Below the pieces are notes generated by a model. It saw only the letters and a list, made by a program, of their open reading frames with translations, was not told the DNA's origin and did not search any database. Both the position numbers and the translations under genes were made by a program. A DNA stretch of 46,527 nt from Cryomorphaceae bacterium ASP10-05a (lineage in GTDB: Bacteria; Bacteroidota; Bacteroidia; Flavobacteriales_D; Sanyastnellaceae), in contig LAQC01000024.1 of NCBI GenBank assembly GCA_000981645.1, positions 4,789-51,315 on the forward strand, in the 5' to 3' direction. This document shows, piece by piece, positions 1-9,067 of this stretch; the stretch's first letter is position 1; every line of letters begins with the position of its first letter.

Positions 1-64
1 TTGTTAGAAAAAATAAGCTAAAACTGCTCATACTTAGAGCTAAAATTACCAAATTTGGAGAGCC
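1..64. other. left edge, leader of helicase gene
   Basis: Short stretch before the helicase-nuclease gene. In frame 1 it reads as six codons followed by TAA at 19-21, which could be the tail of a gene lying mostly outside the window, but this cannot be confirmed. A perfect 10-base palindrome, CCAAATTTGG, lies at 49-58, immediately before the gene. No clear promoter box was seen. Confidence 0.25.
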
Positions 65-3000
65 TTGAGCTCCCTTTTTTTGATATATAAATCTGGTGCC
101 GGTTCTGGAAAGACCTACACACTAACTCGCGAGTTTTTAAAACTCGCGTTGCAATACGATTCTCCGTGGGCTTACAAACAAATCTTAGCCGTTACTTTCA
201 CAAAGAAAGCAGCCAATGAGATGAAGACCAGGATTCTGGAATGGCTGCTTGAATTTGCTAATGAAACCGATATCTCCTCTAACCAGAAAGCCAAAGATAT
301 TCTAGAAACTGTGGACTGTTCTGCTGAAATATTGCAACGCAGATCGGCTCTAATGCATGAACACATCCTGCATCATTACTCAGACTTCTCAGTTCAAACC
401 ATAGATAGCTTCGTACATAGAATTATAAAATCTTTCTCTAGAGACCTCAAACTCTCCGCAGATTTCGAAGTAGAAATGGATGTAGAAAAGGTGGTTACAG
501 AAGTGGTATCGGGCCAACTCCGAGACATGGGAGAAGACCAAGAGCTTTCTGATACGCTGCAAAATTTCTTAGAGTTCCAACTAGAAGAAGAAAAATCTAC
601 TCGACTGAAAACGGAGTTAGTTGACTTTTTTAGACGCAACTCTGATGAAAAAGCCAATGAGAGTTTAGAAAAACTGTCTGCCAAGTCCTTTGACGATTTC
701 AAAAAAGTGAGAAAAGAAATATCTGCTCTGGCTAAGAAATTAAGAACAGAAATAAAAGACAAACAATCGGCATTACAATCTTCTGCTGCCCCTGTAATAG
801 ATGATGTTACCAGTCACCTTAAAAACTGGATACTAAACTCCAGTTTAGATAAATTCATCAATTATGGGAAAACACCGCTCACCTGCATAGAAAAAGAGAA
901 TATATTCCCTGGGAAGAAGCTAGAAAGCAGCGCTGAACATCAAACTGTAAACGCATTAATCTTAACTGAACTTGATGGGCTACTCCCTCTTTTGGATACC
1001 TATTTGGTGGTTTCTAAACTGGTGAAGAATTGCTATCTGTTAGCCCTTATTCAGGACTACAAACAGCGGTTTGAACTTTATAAAGAGGAGAATAACACCG
1101 TCCTCATCTCTGATTTTACAGCCATTATTCAATCTGTGGTAAAAGATAATCCTGCTCCATTTATTTATGAACGCCTAGGAGAACGGTATCGTTATTATTT
1201 GATAGATGAGTTTCAGGATACTTCGCTTACACAATGGCAAAATTTCCTCCCATTAATCACTCACACCTTGGCTAAAGGAAATATGGCCATGATAGTAGGA
1301 GACAGCAAACAGGCTATCTACAGATGGAGAAATGGAGATTTTAAGCTATTCGCTGAGCTTCCAGAAATGGATTATGAACCAGATGATTATATAACCAAAG
1401 AAGCCGGCGCACAATTGAAATTAGCTTCGCGCACTGAACAGTTAGACACCAACTATAGGTCTTCAGCAGAAGTAGTGAAATTCAATAACCAATTCTTTAC
1501 AGGTTTTGAAACTGCGCTTTCTGAAACCGGAAAGGCCATGTATGCTGGCGTAAGTCAAACGCCAGCCATCAACAAAAAAGATGGCCATGTAGAGTTTCAA
1601 TTGTTTGGCGCTAGAAAAGACGATAACGAGCTCTTCTTAGACCGAATCTTAGAAATTATAAAAGAAGCAGAGCAGCGCAACTTTGACTTGGGAGATATAG
1701 CCATTCTGGCCAGAAAGAATAAAAAACTAGCAGAAATAGCGTCATTTCTGAGTCACTCAGGAGTGAAAACCAGCTCACAAGAAGGGCTTCTACTTAAGCA
1801 TAACTTAAAGGTAAGACTGGTGATGGGTTTGCTTCACGCGGTGGCTTATCCCTTGGATGATTCTAACAATACGCAGCTATTCACCCTGCTGGAAACCTGG
1901 AATGGAAAAGAGGCCGACCTCCTGCTCCACTCCTCAGATTTAGAAAAATATACGACTGAAGAAAAGAGAACTCATCTGCGCATTAGAATCTGGAATTACC
2001 TAGAAAAACTTATGGGTAAAGCAGATTCGGTGTCTTGGAAAAGTGCTTCTGCTTATGATGCCCTCCTGGGAATAGTGGCTTATCTCAAGCTAGATTCTGA
2101 GCCTGATGATTATATAGAAACACTGCTCGATTTTTCATTTCATGCCGCTAGAAGAGGACAGAACTCCGTAAAAGAGTTTTTAGAATTCTGGAAGGACCAT
2201 GATAAACTGAGCCTAAGCACTGCCGAGGATAAAAACAGCGTGAAACTGATGACAGTTCATAAATCCAAAGGACTAGAGTTTCCTGTAGTGATTTACGCTG
2301 AGCCATTTTCTCAGGGAAGGCCTGGTCAAATATGGTATGACTTAGAGGGATTAGAGACGCCAATAGAACAAACCATACATAGCGATGGAGGCTTCTTTAA
2401 ACAGAAGCATCAGGGACAGAGCGCCAGATTTGACTTAGTTAAAGCCTCTGCAGAACATGAGGTTTCTGAGAAGTTCTTAGATGGACTGAATATTCTTTAT
2501 GTAGCGCTCACTAGGGCTAGTCAGAACTTATTTATTCTGGGGCTATCTGCTACCGATAAACTAAAGGACCCAACCATAGCGGTGTTCCAAAACGTATTTC
2601 AGCACGACTTAAAAACTGAAGTTTTTAAAACAGGAATTCTCACTGAAAAAAGAGAGTATGACGAAGCCAATGACGTGGATGTAGAGATTGTTCCTAGCTC
2701 TTTAAAATCTTATGACTGGAAAAACAGACTGGCTTTTCGCTTTTCGAATAAAGAATTAGACACAGAAGGAAGTACGGTTACTGAAAGAACCCTAGGAATT
2801 CAAATGCACAATGTACTTGCTGAGTTTAAGTGGATTGAGAATTGGTCTGAGTTTAAAAAAGACTTGGAAGAAAAAATCCTAGATGAAGACATTCTTAATG
2901 GATTGGCTGAGCTTTCTCAAACAGCGGAATGGAAAAACTGGTTTACTTCTCCAGTAAATATATGGAATGAAAAACACTTGTTAGATTCAGATGGAAATGA

Positions 3001-3190
3001 GTTTATTCCAGACAGAGTAATGGAGTTTGAAAACGAAGTAATCGTAGCCGATTATAAAGCGGGAGCTCCAAACGCTAAACACCCTGAACAAGTAAAAAAT
3101 TACATTTCTCTTCTCTCTAATTTATTTGACAAACCTGTTATCGGAAAACTGGTTTATGTAAAGGAAGGAAAGATGATCGAGGTGAATTAA
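65..3190 (+). CDS. UvrD/AddA-type ATP-dependent helicase-nuclease
   Basis: 1041-residue superfamily 1A DNA helicase with a C-terminal RecB-like nuclease, expected to process double-strand breaks for recombination (AddA/RecB role). Visible motifs: Walker A GAGSGKT at residues 11-17; Walker B/motif II DEFQDTS near 381-387; motif III SKQAIYRWRNGD near 415; motif V TVHKSKGLEF near 729; motif VI LYVALTRA near 810. The last 70 residues carry the PD-(D/E)XK nuclease signature: Asp in IPDRVMEF, then VADYKAG, then EQVKNY (QxxxY). The start is TTG at 65; it places Walker A at the very N-terminus, as is usual for the family, and no nearby ATG does so. An AddB-like partner is usually encoded next to such genes in Bacteroidota; it would lie left of this window. 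AddA-like versus other RecB-like subtypes cannot be settled here. Confidence 0.93.
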   Translation: MSSLFLIYKSGAGSGKTYTLTREFLKLALQYDSPWAYKQILAVTFTKKAANEMKTRILEWLLEFANETDISSNQKAKDILETVDCSAEILQRRSALMHEHILHHYSDFSVQTIDSFVHRIIKSFSRDLKLSADFEVEMDVEKVVTEVVSGQLRDMGEDQELSDTLQNFLEFQLEEEKSTRLKTELVDFFRRNSDEKANESLEKLSAKSFDDFKKVRKEISALAKKLRTEIKDKQSALQSSAAPVIDDVTSHLKNWILNSSLDKFINYGKTPLTCIEKENIFPGKKLESSAEHQTVNALILTELDGLLPLLDTYLVVSKLVKNCYLLALIQDYKQRFELYKEENNTVLISDFTAIIQSVVKDNPAPFIYERLGERYRYYLIDEFQDTSLTQWQNFLPLITHTLAKGNMAMIVGDSKQAIYRWRNGDFKLFAELPEMDYEPDDYITKEAGAQLKLASRTEQLDTNYRSSAEVVKFNNQFFTGFETALSETGKAMYAGVSQTPAINKKDGHVEFQLFGARKDDNELFLDRILEIIKEAEQRNFDLGDIAILARKNKKLAEIASFLSHSGVKTSSQEGLLLKHNLKVRLVMGLLHAVAYPLDDSNNTQLFTLLETWNGKEADLLLHSSDLEKYTTEEKRTHLRIRIWNYLEKLMGKADSVSWKSASAYDALLGIVAYLKLDSEPDDYIETLLDFSFHAARRGQNSVKEFLEFWKDHDKLSLSTAEDKNSVKLMTVHKSKGLEFPVVIYAEPFSQGRPGQIWYDLEGLETPIEQTIHSDGGFFKQKHQGQSARFDLVKASAEHEVSEKFLDGLNILYVALTRASQNLFILGLSATDKLKDPTIAVFQNVFQHDLKTEVFKTGILTEKREYDEANDVDVEIVPSSLKSYDWKNRLAFRFSNKELDTEGSTVTERTLGIQMHNVLAEFKWIENWSEFKKDLEEKILDEDILNGLAELSQTAEWKNWFTSPVNIWNEKHLLDSDGNEFIPDRVMEFENEVIVADYKAGAPNAKHPEQVKNYISLLSNLFDKPVIGKLVYVKEGKMIEVN
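146..154 (+). repeat. first of ten copies of the 9-mer GCGTTGCAA
   Basis: The 9-mer GCGTTGCAA (core palindrome TTGCAA) occurs on the plus strand at 146-154, 5272-5280, 17293-17301 and 19446-19454. It occurs on the minus strand (read as TTGCAACGC) at 332-340, 5527-5535, 7928-7936, 19980-19988, 38184-38192 and 43252-43260. All ten lie inside genes. Function unknown; see the findings. Confidence 0.85.
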
Positions 3191-3398
3191 TCTTCTTATC
3201 CCAAAACCCATTAGCTCACTCACCTATACAAAACAAGAGTATAATAGAGAGCTACGGCTCTACTAAAATATCACATCACATAACTTAGGCTCGGCTGTAA
3301 GGGGTAAAAAAAGTAACATAAATAAAAGTTTTTTTATCGTTTAAATCTATCAAAGAGTAGAGTTAACTTTCTTTATAATAAATGAAATTATTTGATGA

Positions 3399-3650
3399 TT
3401 AATTACACTTTTTCCGTGCATTCTTTAAGGCACTCCTAACAGCTGAGCTTTCCCCTAAAGTACCTGAACTATAGTAATCTCTAACGCATTGTCCAGCAGC
3501 TTCCGAAGTCATATTTGGTGGTGAACCGCCAAAACCTCCCGTTCGCTCAACAAAATCTAAGGATTCAGCACAATCACAGGCTGAATATCCACAACCAATT
3601 AGGCTACTCAGCAATAGTATCATTACACTTAACTGTATTTTATTTTTCAT
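3399..3650 (-). CDS. small Cys-rich lipoprotein, unknown function
   Basis: 83-residue protein with a lipoprotein signal peptide: charged N-terminus MKNK, hydrophobic core, then lipobox LIGC with the lipidated Cys at residue 20. The mature part is about 64 residues with further Cys (C25, C27, one near 55, one near the C-terminus), a Gly-rich GGFGGSPP stretch and a basic C-terminus. I do not recognise a family. It stands alone on the minus strand between the helicase gene (convergent) and the rpmH terminator. A possible -7 box, TATCTTTA (minus strand, 3660-3667), lies just before the ATG. The signal peptide and lipobox make it more credible than a random ORF of this size. Confidence 0.7.
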   Translation of the reverse strand: MKNKIQLSVMILLLSSLIGCGYSACDCAESLDFVERTGGFGGSPPNMTSEAAGQCVRDYYSSGTLGESSAVRSALKNARKKCN

Positions 3651-3742
3651 TTTTTTCTTTAAAGATAAAAAATAAGATTTAGAAAATTAATTAAACTCAA
3701 TAAATGGGCGAGAGTTTTACCGACAGCAAGTTAACAGCAAAC

Positions 3743-3775
3743 AAAAAGGGGAAACGCTAAGCGATTCCCCTTTTT
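3743..3775 (-). terminator. rpmH terminator (possibly bidirectional)
   Basis: Inverted repeat: AAAAAGGGGAA, then CGC, a TAA loop, GCG and TTCCCCTTTTT. The stem is about 14 bp with a single A-A mismatch. On the minus strand it lies directly after the rpmH stop and ends in a T run. The mirror-image A/T tails would also allow termination on the plus strand. Confidence 0.8.
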
Positions 3776-3799
3776 AAATGTATTTATTAAAACAGCTCT

Positions 3800-3967
3800 C
3801 TAATGAACTATTCCTTTGTGTCTTCTTTCGCTAGATACAGAAAGCTTCTTTCTACCTTTTCTTCTTCTATCACTAAGCACTCTTCTGCCTGTAGCTGAAG
3901 ACATTCTTTTCTTGAAACCGTGCTTGTTTCTTCTCTTTGTATTACTTGGTTGAAATGTTCTTTTCAT
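3800..3967 (-). CDS. rpmH: 50S ribosomal protein bL34
   Basis: 55-residue, strongly basic protein of the large ribosomal subunit. The N-terminus [18 protein letters not shown] followed by KKRM is the hallmark of bL34. An upstream in-frame extension to 4006 (13 residues beginning MHTHFKDG) is rejected because all bL34 proteins begin at MKRTFQPS and the extension overlaps the promoter; the ATG at 3967 is therefore the start. The protein is slightly longer than E. coli L34, with a C-terminal tail [11 protein letters not shown] that fits Bacteroidota L34. It has its own promoter (4004-4011) and terminator (3743-3775), so it looks monocistronic. rnpA and dnaA, its neighbours in many other bacteria, are absent. 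Confidence 0.97.
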   Translation of the reverse strand: MKRTFQPSNTKRRNKHGFKKRMSSATGRRVLSDRRRKGRKKLSVSSERRHKGIVH

Positions 3968-3981
3968 AACTGAATGTATTA

Positions 3982-4000
3982 ACCCATCCTTAAAATGGGT
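3982..4000 (-). promoter_or_regulatory. hairpin in rpmH 5' leader
   Basis: ACCCAT at 3982-3987 and ATGGGT at 3995-4000 form a perfect 6-bp stem with a 7-base loop, between the predicted transcription start (near 3998-4000) and the rpmH ATG at 3967. It could influence translation of L34, but it may also overlap the start of the transcript; the role is speculative. Confidence 0.3.
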
Positions 4001-4003
4001 GTG

Positions 4004-4011
4004 CAAAGATA
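4004..4011 (-). promoter_or_regulatory. rpmH promoter, -7 box TATCTTTG
   Basis: On the minus strand TATCTTTG matches the Bacteroidota -7 consensus TAnnTTTG. ATTG at 4032-4035 (minus strand) lies 20 bases further upstream and fits the -33 TTTG element. The leader to the rpmH ATG is about 30 bases. Confidence 0.7.
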
Positions 4012-4236
4012 AATAGTTTTTTTCTTTCTCACAATTTTTAGTTCAAATTAATTAAACCCTAAAAACTGACTGTCATTTCCGCCTAGAAACCATTAAGAAC
4101 AACGGTTACACGCTATAAATGTACATTGTTTTACTCTGCTCCGCTAAGAAAAGTTCCCGATTAACACCAGTTTTCAACGCTAATCGCAGTCATAATATAA
4201 AAAGTGGTAAAGATTTCCTAGACTCTGCTATACGCG

Positions 4237-4244
4237 ATACTTTT
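4237..4244 (+). promoter_or_regulatory. promoter of ABC exporter, -7 box TACTTTTG
   Basis: TACTTTTG matches TAnnTTTG and ends 22 bases before the chosen ATG at 4267. No convincing TTTG at -33. The rest of 3968-4266 holds the divergent rpmH promoter and no gene I can support. Confidence 0.55.
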
Positions 4245-4266
4245 GTCCTTTATAATCTACTACCCC

Positions 4267-6111
4267 ATGGCGGAAAAAGAAGAAGAGAAAAAGAAAGTAA
4301 CTAAAGAATCTTGGAAAAAATCTAAAAGAATCTTTACCTACTTAAAGCCACACAGAGCAATGATTTCTGTGAGTCTTTTATTACTGGCTATTTCGGCTGT
4401 ATTAACGCTAATAATTACGGGGATCTTAGGTCAGATAGCGGGAACAGAAACACAAAGCGACTGTGCTACTGACACTCCGAATGCAGCCTCATTCATGGCT
4501 GAAGCCATGGGTTCCCTTGGTTTCCAACCTGCTGAAGGTAATTTAGCTCCGTGGGTATATCTGTTGTTTGGTCTATTGGCTATTCAAAGTGGAATTTCCT
4601 TTTTAAGGGTTTACGTCACTGCTCAGTTTTCAGAGAAAGCCATCTTATCTTTAAGAAAAGACACTTTTAATAAGGTCATCAATATGCCTATGCAGTTCTT
4701 TAATGAGCGTAAAGTAGGCGACTTGAATTCTAGAATCTCTTCTGATGTAACCACTATCCAAGAAACTATTTCTCTTACCGTTATAGAACTGCTCAGGCAG
4801 CTGCTTATGATTGTACTGGGGGTAATCGTCTTGTTTTTCGTTTCCACACAGTTAACGTTAATCATGCTGGCCGTGGTTCCTATCATCACCATTTTAGCAG
4901 TGTTATTCGGGCGGTACATTAAGGGCCTAGGGAAATCTACTCAGGATGCTGTAGCAGAAAGTAATACTATCGTGCAAGAATCTCTAACAGGTATTATTAG
5001 TGTAAAATCATTTGCCAATGAAGCTTTTGAAACGAACCGCTATATCAAAGCTATTAATGAGGTAAGAAAAAATGCTATGAAAGGCGCTGTGGGTAGAGGA
5101 TTGCTTTCTACGTTCATCGTGTTCTTCATGTTTGGCGCCATCGGTGTGGTGATTATCCAGGGTGCTGAACTCAAAGGAACAGAGGGATTTGCCGAAGCTA
5201 ATTTTATGGCTTTTATCCTTCTTACAGGTATCATTGGTGGTTCTATTGCAGGAATTGCATTTCAGTTTGGCGCGTTGCAACGGGGAATTGGTTCCATAGA
5301 ATCTGTCATGGATATCCTAGACTTAGATACCGAAGATGTGGTACTGAATGACACCAAACTAGAAGAAGAACTTACTGGAGCACTGGAGTTTAAAAACGTA
5401 GATTTCAACTATCCTTCTCGCCCAGAAGTAGAAGTGCTCAAGAAGGTAAACTTCTCTGTGAAAAAAGGGGAACAAATAGCTTTAGTTGGTCCTTCAGGCT
5501 CGGGCAAGAGTACGATTATATCACTATTGCAACGCTTCTATGAACCTACTGCAGGTGAAATCAAGTTCAACGGAAAACCAACCTCTGACATAGGTTTAAA
5601 AGAACTCAGAAACCAAATGGCGTTAGTTCCTCAAGAGGTAATACTCTTCGGTGGAACCATAGGAGAAAACATAGCCTACGGTAAGCCTGGAGCAGGCCAA
5701 GAAGAAATTACAGAGGCTGCTAGAAAAGCCAACGCACTGAACTTTATCAAACAATTCCCTGAAGGGTTTGACACCATGGTAGGAGAAAGAGGTGTGCAAC
5801 TTTCTGGAGGACAAAGACAACGAATAGCCATCGCTAGAGCTGTGCTAAAAAGTCCAGAAATATTAATATTAGACGAAGCCACCAGCTCGTTAGATTCAGA
5901 ATCTGAAAGACTAGTTCAGGATGCCTTAGATAGATTGATGGAAAACAGAACGAGCATCATCATAGCCCACCGTTTATCTACTATCCGTAATGCTGATAAA
6001 ATATTAGTTCTCTCTGAAGGGGAGATCAAAGAGGAAGGAACGCACGAAGAACTTCTGGCTATGGAAGATGGGATCTACCATCACCTTACTGAACTTCAAA
6101 TGGAGGTTTAG
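4267..6111 (+). CDS. ABC exporter, fused permease-ATPase (MsbA/LmrA-like)
   Basis: 614-residue half-transporter that would act as a homodimer in the inner membrane. The N-terminal part (about residues 20-320) is an ABC transmembrane type-1 domain with a first membrane helix near 33-55, a periplasmic loop containing Cys, and further helices. The C-terminal ATPase shows Walker A GPSGSGKST (near 409), Q-loop VPQE, signature LSGGQRQRIAIARA (near 512), Walker B ILILDEATSSLD (near 535) and switch His in IIAHRLST (near 566). The start is ATG at 4267 (MAEKEEEKKK); a TTG eight codons upstream overlaps the -7 promoter box and is rejected. The substrate cannot be told from sequence; lipid or drug export is typical of the family. 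It is followed by gmd 110 bases downstream. Confidence 0.93.
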   Translation: MAEKEEEKKKVTKESWKKSKRIFTYLKPHRAMISVSLLLLAISAVLTLIITGILGQIAGTETQSDCATDTPNAASFMAEAMGSLGFQPAEGNLAPWVYLLFGLLAIQSGISFLRVYVTAQFSEKAILSLRKDTFNKVINMPMQFFNERKVGDLNSRISSDVTTIQETISLTVIELLRQLLMIVLGVIVLFFVSTQLTLIMLAVVPIITILAVLFGRYIKGLGKSTQDAVAESNTIVQESLTGIISVKSFANEAFETNRYIKAINEVRKNAMKGAVGRGLLSTFIVFFMFGAIGVVIIQGAELKGTEGFAEANFMAFILLTGIIGGSIAGIAFQFGALQRGIGSIESVMDILDLDTEDVVLNDTKLEEELTGALEFKNVDFNYPSRPEVEVLKKVNFSVKKGEQIALVGPSGSGKSTIISLLQRFYEPTAGEIKFNGKPTSDIGLKELRNQMALVPQEVILFGGTIGENIAYGKPGAGQEEITEAARKANALNFIKQFPEGFDTMVGERGVQLSGGQRQRIAIARAVLKSPEILILDEATSSLDSESERLVQDALDRLMENRTSIIIAHRLSTIRNADKILVLSEGEIKEEGTHEELLAMEDGIYHHLTELQMEV

Positions 6112-6209
6112 CAAGATTAAGTTCAAGCCGCAGTTTAAGTTTAAAGTAGGATTAAAGAGATTTGACAAAACTTCAAAACCCCAACTCCGAACCGTTTAAC
6201 ACACTTCCT

Positions 6210-6217
6210 TACATTTG
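6210..6217 (+). promoter_or_regulatory. gmd promoter, -7 box TACATTTG
   Basis: TACATTTG matches TAnnTTTG and lies four bases before the gmd ATG (6222). Such a position puts the transcription start at or next to the start codon, predicting a leaderless mRNA. Confidence 0.6.
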
Positions 6218-6221
6218 TCCT

Positions 6222-7310
6222 ATGAAGAAAAAAGCCCTTGTTACTGGAATCACTGGCCAAGATGGTGCGTATTTAGCTGAATTACTCCTAGAAAAAGGGT
6301 ATGAAGTTCATGGATTGAAGAGAAGGTCTTCTATGTTTAATACAGATAGAATAGACCATCTATATAAAGACCAGCATGAAAAAGGCGTTAACTTTTTTCT
6401 TCATTACGGTGATTTAACCGACTCTACTAACCTCATCAGGCTGGTTCAAGAAATAGAGCCAGATGAGATTTATAACCTGGCTGCCATGAGCCATGTTCAA
6501 GTATCTTTCGATATGCCTGAGTACACCGCTAATGCAGATGCTACTGGTGTGCTTAGAATTTTAGAAGCGATTAGAATTTGTAAACTCGAAAAGAAAACTA
6601 AATTTTACCAAGCTTCTACTTCAGAGCTTTACGGTAAAGTTCAAGAAATTCCTCAGTCAGAAACTACTCCTTTTTACCCTCGAAGTCCTTATGGAGTGGC
6701 CAAGCTTTATGCTTTTTGGATTACTAAGAATTACAGAGAGGCTTACGGATATTTCGCGTGTAACGGAATCTTATTTAACCATGAGTCTCCGCTCAGAGGT
6801 GAGACTTTCGTAACTAGAAAAATCACAAGAGCTGCTGCCAAAATAAAGCTGGGTCTTCAAGATAAACTTTTCCTAGGAAACCTGGATTCCAAAAGGGACT
6901 GGGGACATGCTAAAGATTACGTAGAAGGTATGTGGAGAATGCTTCAACAGGAAACTGCCGATGATTATGTGCTAGCTACTGGTGTTATGGTAACTGTGAG
7001 AGAATTCGTAGACAAGGCATTTACTAGAGCTGGTATCACACTAAAGTGGGAAGGTTCTGGAGAAAATGAAAAAGGAATAGATGTAGCTTCTGGAAAAACA
7101 CTGATAGAAGTAGACTCTAAATACTTCAGACCTGCAGAGGTAGAGCTTTTAGTAGGAGATGCTTCTAAAGCAGAAAAAGAACTGGGTTGGAAACCTACTT
7201 ACACACTTCAGCAGCTAGTGGAAGAAATGGTAGATGAAGACATGAAGTTATTCAAAAGAGACCAGTACCTGCTTAAAGGTGGCCATGACATCATGAGTTA
7301 TGATGAGTAG
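6222..7310 (+). CDS. gmd: GDP-mannose 4,6-dehydratase
   Basis: 362-residue short-chain dehydrogenase/reductase that converts GDP-D-mannose to GDP-4-keto-6-deoxy-D-mannose, the entry to GDP-fucose and related sugars for surface polysaccharide. The NADP-binding motif GITGQDG is at residues 9-15. The catalytic set is present: Thr133 and Glu135 in ASTSELYG, and Tyr157-x3-Lys161 in [26 protein letters not shown] and [14 protein letters not shown] are typical family blocks. The start is the ATG at 6222 ([15 protein letters not shown]); an extension 20 codons upstream is rejected because it runs through the promoter and the family begins here. The usual partner, GDP-fucose synthase (fcl), is not in this window; the gene stops 34 bases before a convergent minus-strand gene. 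Confidence 0.97.
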   Translation: MKKKALVTGITGQDGAYLAELLLEKGYEVHGLKRRSSMFNTDRIDHLYKDQHEKGVNFFLHYGDLTDSTNLIRLVQEIEPDEIYNLAAMSHVQVSFDMPEYTANADATGVLRILEAIRICKLEKKTKFYQASTSELYGKVQEIPQSETTPFYPRSPYGVAKLYAFWITKNYREAYGYFACNGILFNHESPLRGETFVTRKITRAAAKIKLGLQDKLFLGNLDSKRDWGHAKDYVEGMWRMLQQETADDYVLATGVMVTVREFVDKAFTRAGITLKWEGSGENEKGIDVASGKTLIEVDSKYFRPAEVELLVGDASKAEKELGWKPTYTLQQLVEEMVDEDMKLFKRDQYLLKGGHDIMSYDE

Positions 7311-7344
7311 GATAGTTAAGGTCTAAGATTACGATTAACCTTTA

Positions 7345-7794
7345 TTACTTATTCTCGATAGCCTCTTCCAGAATGTAATTAAGCTCGTAAACATCTGTTT
7401 CGTTCAGTCTTAATTTACCTGTAAACGTTAGACGTTCATCCTGCTTGAATTTCCTGCCTTCTTTTTTCATCCTTAAATCCACAACTGATTCGGGACCTGC
7501 ATTTCCACAGAAAAAACATTGTGCAAAAGGATATCTAGAGAGAACGAAATAATCTGTAGACACATCTACAGGAACCATGTAACCGGTAATATACACTTGC
7601 TCCCCGCTGTATTCTTTTACAGCATCACCAAACTCTGGCTGCCAAAACCAAGCATCTAATTCTTCTAAATACACATCTTTATATTCCACATCTGCCAGTG
7701 TAGCCCAGGAAAGTTCCTTGGCGTCCACATCTGATAAGTTCACAGAGTTAGCTGCGAAGAATGAAATAAATACGAGTGTTATTGATTTTAACAT
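7345..7794 (-). CDS. DUF3299-like secreted protein of the ABC module
   Basis: 149-residue protein with an N-terminal signal peptide (MLKSITLVFISFFAANS), probably periplasmic. The core has YSGEQVYITGYMVPVD and a conserved CFFCGNAGPESVVDL block, which I recognise from the DUF3299 family; the closely spaced Cys (C-x2-C) suggest metal or redox chemistry. The ATG at 7794 is chosen over one 17 codons upstream because it starts directly at the signal peptide. It lies 91 bases after the permease gene on the same strand. As I recall, DUF3299 genes accompany zinc-regulated ABC systems in some proteobacteria; a metal-linked role here is inference only. Confidence 0.75.
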   Translation of the reverse strand: MLKSITLVFISFFAANSVNLSDVDAKELSWATLADVEYKDVYLEELDAWFWQPEFGDAVKEYSGEQVYITGYMVPVDVSTDYFVLSRYPFAQCFFCGNAGPESVVDLRMKKEGRKFKQDERLTFTGKLRLNETDVYELNYILEEAIENK

Positions 7795-7885
7795 GATTAA
7801 ATAATCTTTTCCGGTTTGGCGTAGCAATGGCAAATAGAATGCCATTCTAACGCAAAGTTACTCTTAAACTGTAAAGTCTCAAAAA

Positions 7886-9067
7886 TCAATTTTCTGAAAG
7901 CGTCTTAGAAATGTCTATTCGGATAGATTGCAACGCTGGAATGAAAGCGGCTAAGACTCCTACTAAAATAGTAGCTCCTGCTAGTGCCCATTCTTGTGGT
8001 AACAGATTCAATTCTAGAATGTCATAATGAAAACTCTTCTCTAGACTAGAGTTCATAAAGTACAGCGCTATACGCCCTAATCCTAAACCTAATATCAATC
8101 CTATGAAAGCCAACACCACTCCTTCCATAATAATAATCATGAAGAGTTTACCTTGAGTAGCGCCCATGGTTCTGAGGATAGCTAGCTCGTATTTCCGCTC
8201 CTTTAACGAGTTAAACAGAGAGATAAACACACTGATGAATGAAATGAAAATGATAATATATGCTAGCCATGTCACCACATCTTTTCCTACTCCAAAATTT
8301 TGTTCCAACCTGTTCTTCTCAGATGCCGCCATGGCTATCTGCATTTTAGAATCTTTAAGAATGCTAGGCAGCATCACATTGGCCATCACTGAGCGTTTCT
8401 TAAGCAATACCGAGGTGATTTCCTGCTCATCTTCAGGTAAGTCTTGTAATCCATGCACAGACCATAAAGAGCTGATTTCAGTCAGTATTAATTGGTCAGC
8501 CACGGTGCCACTAGGTTTGAAAACTCCTACCACAGTAAACGTGGCGTTTTCATGTACATCATCACTTTCGGCTAAGCCATGACTACTAAAAAATGTATCT
8601 CCTATTTTTAAACCTAACTTATCTGCTACTCTATAGCCTATAGTGGCATCTAAGGTTTTTTTCCATTTCTTTCCTTCTGCCACTTCTAAACCATAATGGT
8701 CTATATAACTATGGTCGGTTCCCACTATTCTGAATCCTGCATAATTATCTCCAAAAGCCAGAGGTACGCCATACTCTATGAGTACTTTTTGCTTTTTCAG
8801 CAGCTCTTTTACCTCGGAATAATTGATGTTTCCCGTAGGAGCATCTACCTGATAAACTGAACTAAGAATAAGCTGCAGCGGACTTCCTTTGGCTCCTAAA
8901 ACGAAATCTATTTTTTGAATATTTCTATTGAACTGGTCTGTGAGCTGCTTATTTAGCAAAAGCATAAACGATATAATCCCCACCCCGAAAGCAAGCAGAA
9001 TAAGACTAAGAGCCGTGTTCAATGGCTTAGCAAAGAGATTTTTTATGCTTAATCCTAAACTGTTCAT
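7886..9067 (-). CDS. ABC transporter permease, FtsX/MacB-LolC type
   Basis: 393-residue inner-membrane protein with the FtsX/MacB topology: one N-terminal helix (about residues 15-38), a large periplasmic domain (about 40-265), then three helices near 268-292, 313-340 and 360-382. The loop ERKYELAILRTMGAT after the second helix is the standard coupling motif of these permeases. The start ATG overlaps the stop of the ATPase gene by four bases (ATGA), so the two are translationally coupled. Such systems do not pump a substrate through a pore but transmit force to periplasmic or outer-membrane partners (LolCDE, MacAB, FtsEX). Copy 5 of the GCGTTGCAA motif lies near the 3' end. Confidence 0.9.
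   Translation of the reverse strand: MNSLGLSIKNLFAKPLNTALSLILLAFGVGIISFMLLLNKQLTDQFNRNIQKIDFVLGAKGSPLQLILSSVYQVDAPTGNINYSEVKELLKKQKVLIEYGVPLAFGDNYAGFRIVGTDHSYIDHYGLEVAEGKKWKKTLDATIGYRVADKLGLKIGDTFFSSHGLAESDDVHENATFTVVGVFKPSGTVADQLILTEISSLWSVHGLQDLPEDEQEITSVLLKKRSVMANVMLPSILKDSKMQIAMAASEKNRLEQNFGVGKDVVTWLAYIIIFISFISVFISLFNSLKERKYELAILRTMGATQGKLFMIIIMEGVVLAFIGLILGLGLGRIALYFMNSSLEKSFHYDILELNLLPQEWALAGATILVGVLAAFIPALQSIRIDISKTLSEN

Noticed and set aside
3236-3268. GAGC-TACG-GCTC hairpin after the helicase gene, considered as terminator
   Set aside because: Short stem, not followed by a T run on either strand.
3800-4266. Replication origin next to rpmH, as in many other bacteria
   Set aside because: No dnaA, rnpA, DnaA-box cluster or AT-rich unwinding element was seen around it.
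4119-4304. 61-codon ORF before the ABC exporter
   Set aside because: It runs through the exporter promoter and into the exporter gene in another frame; no family resemblance.
7311-7344. AAGGT/ACCTT inverted repeat between gmd and the DUF3299 gene
   Set aside because: Only five base pairs and no T run; not a credible terminator.
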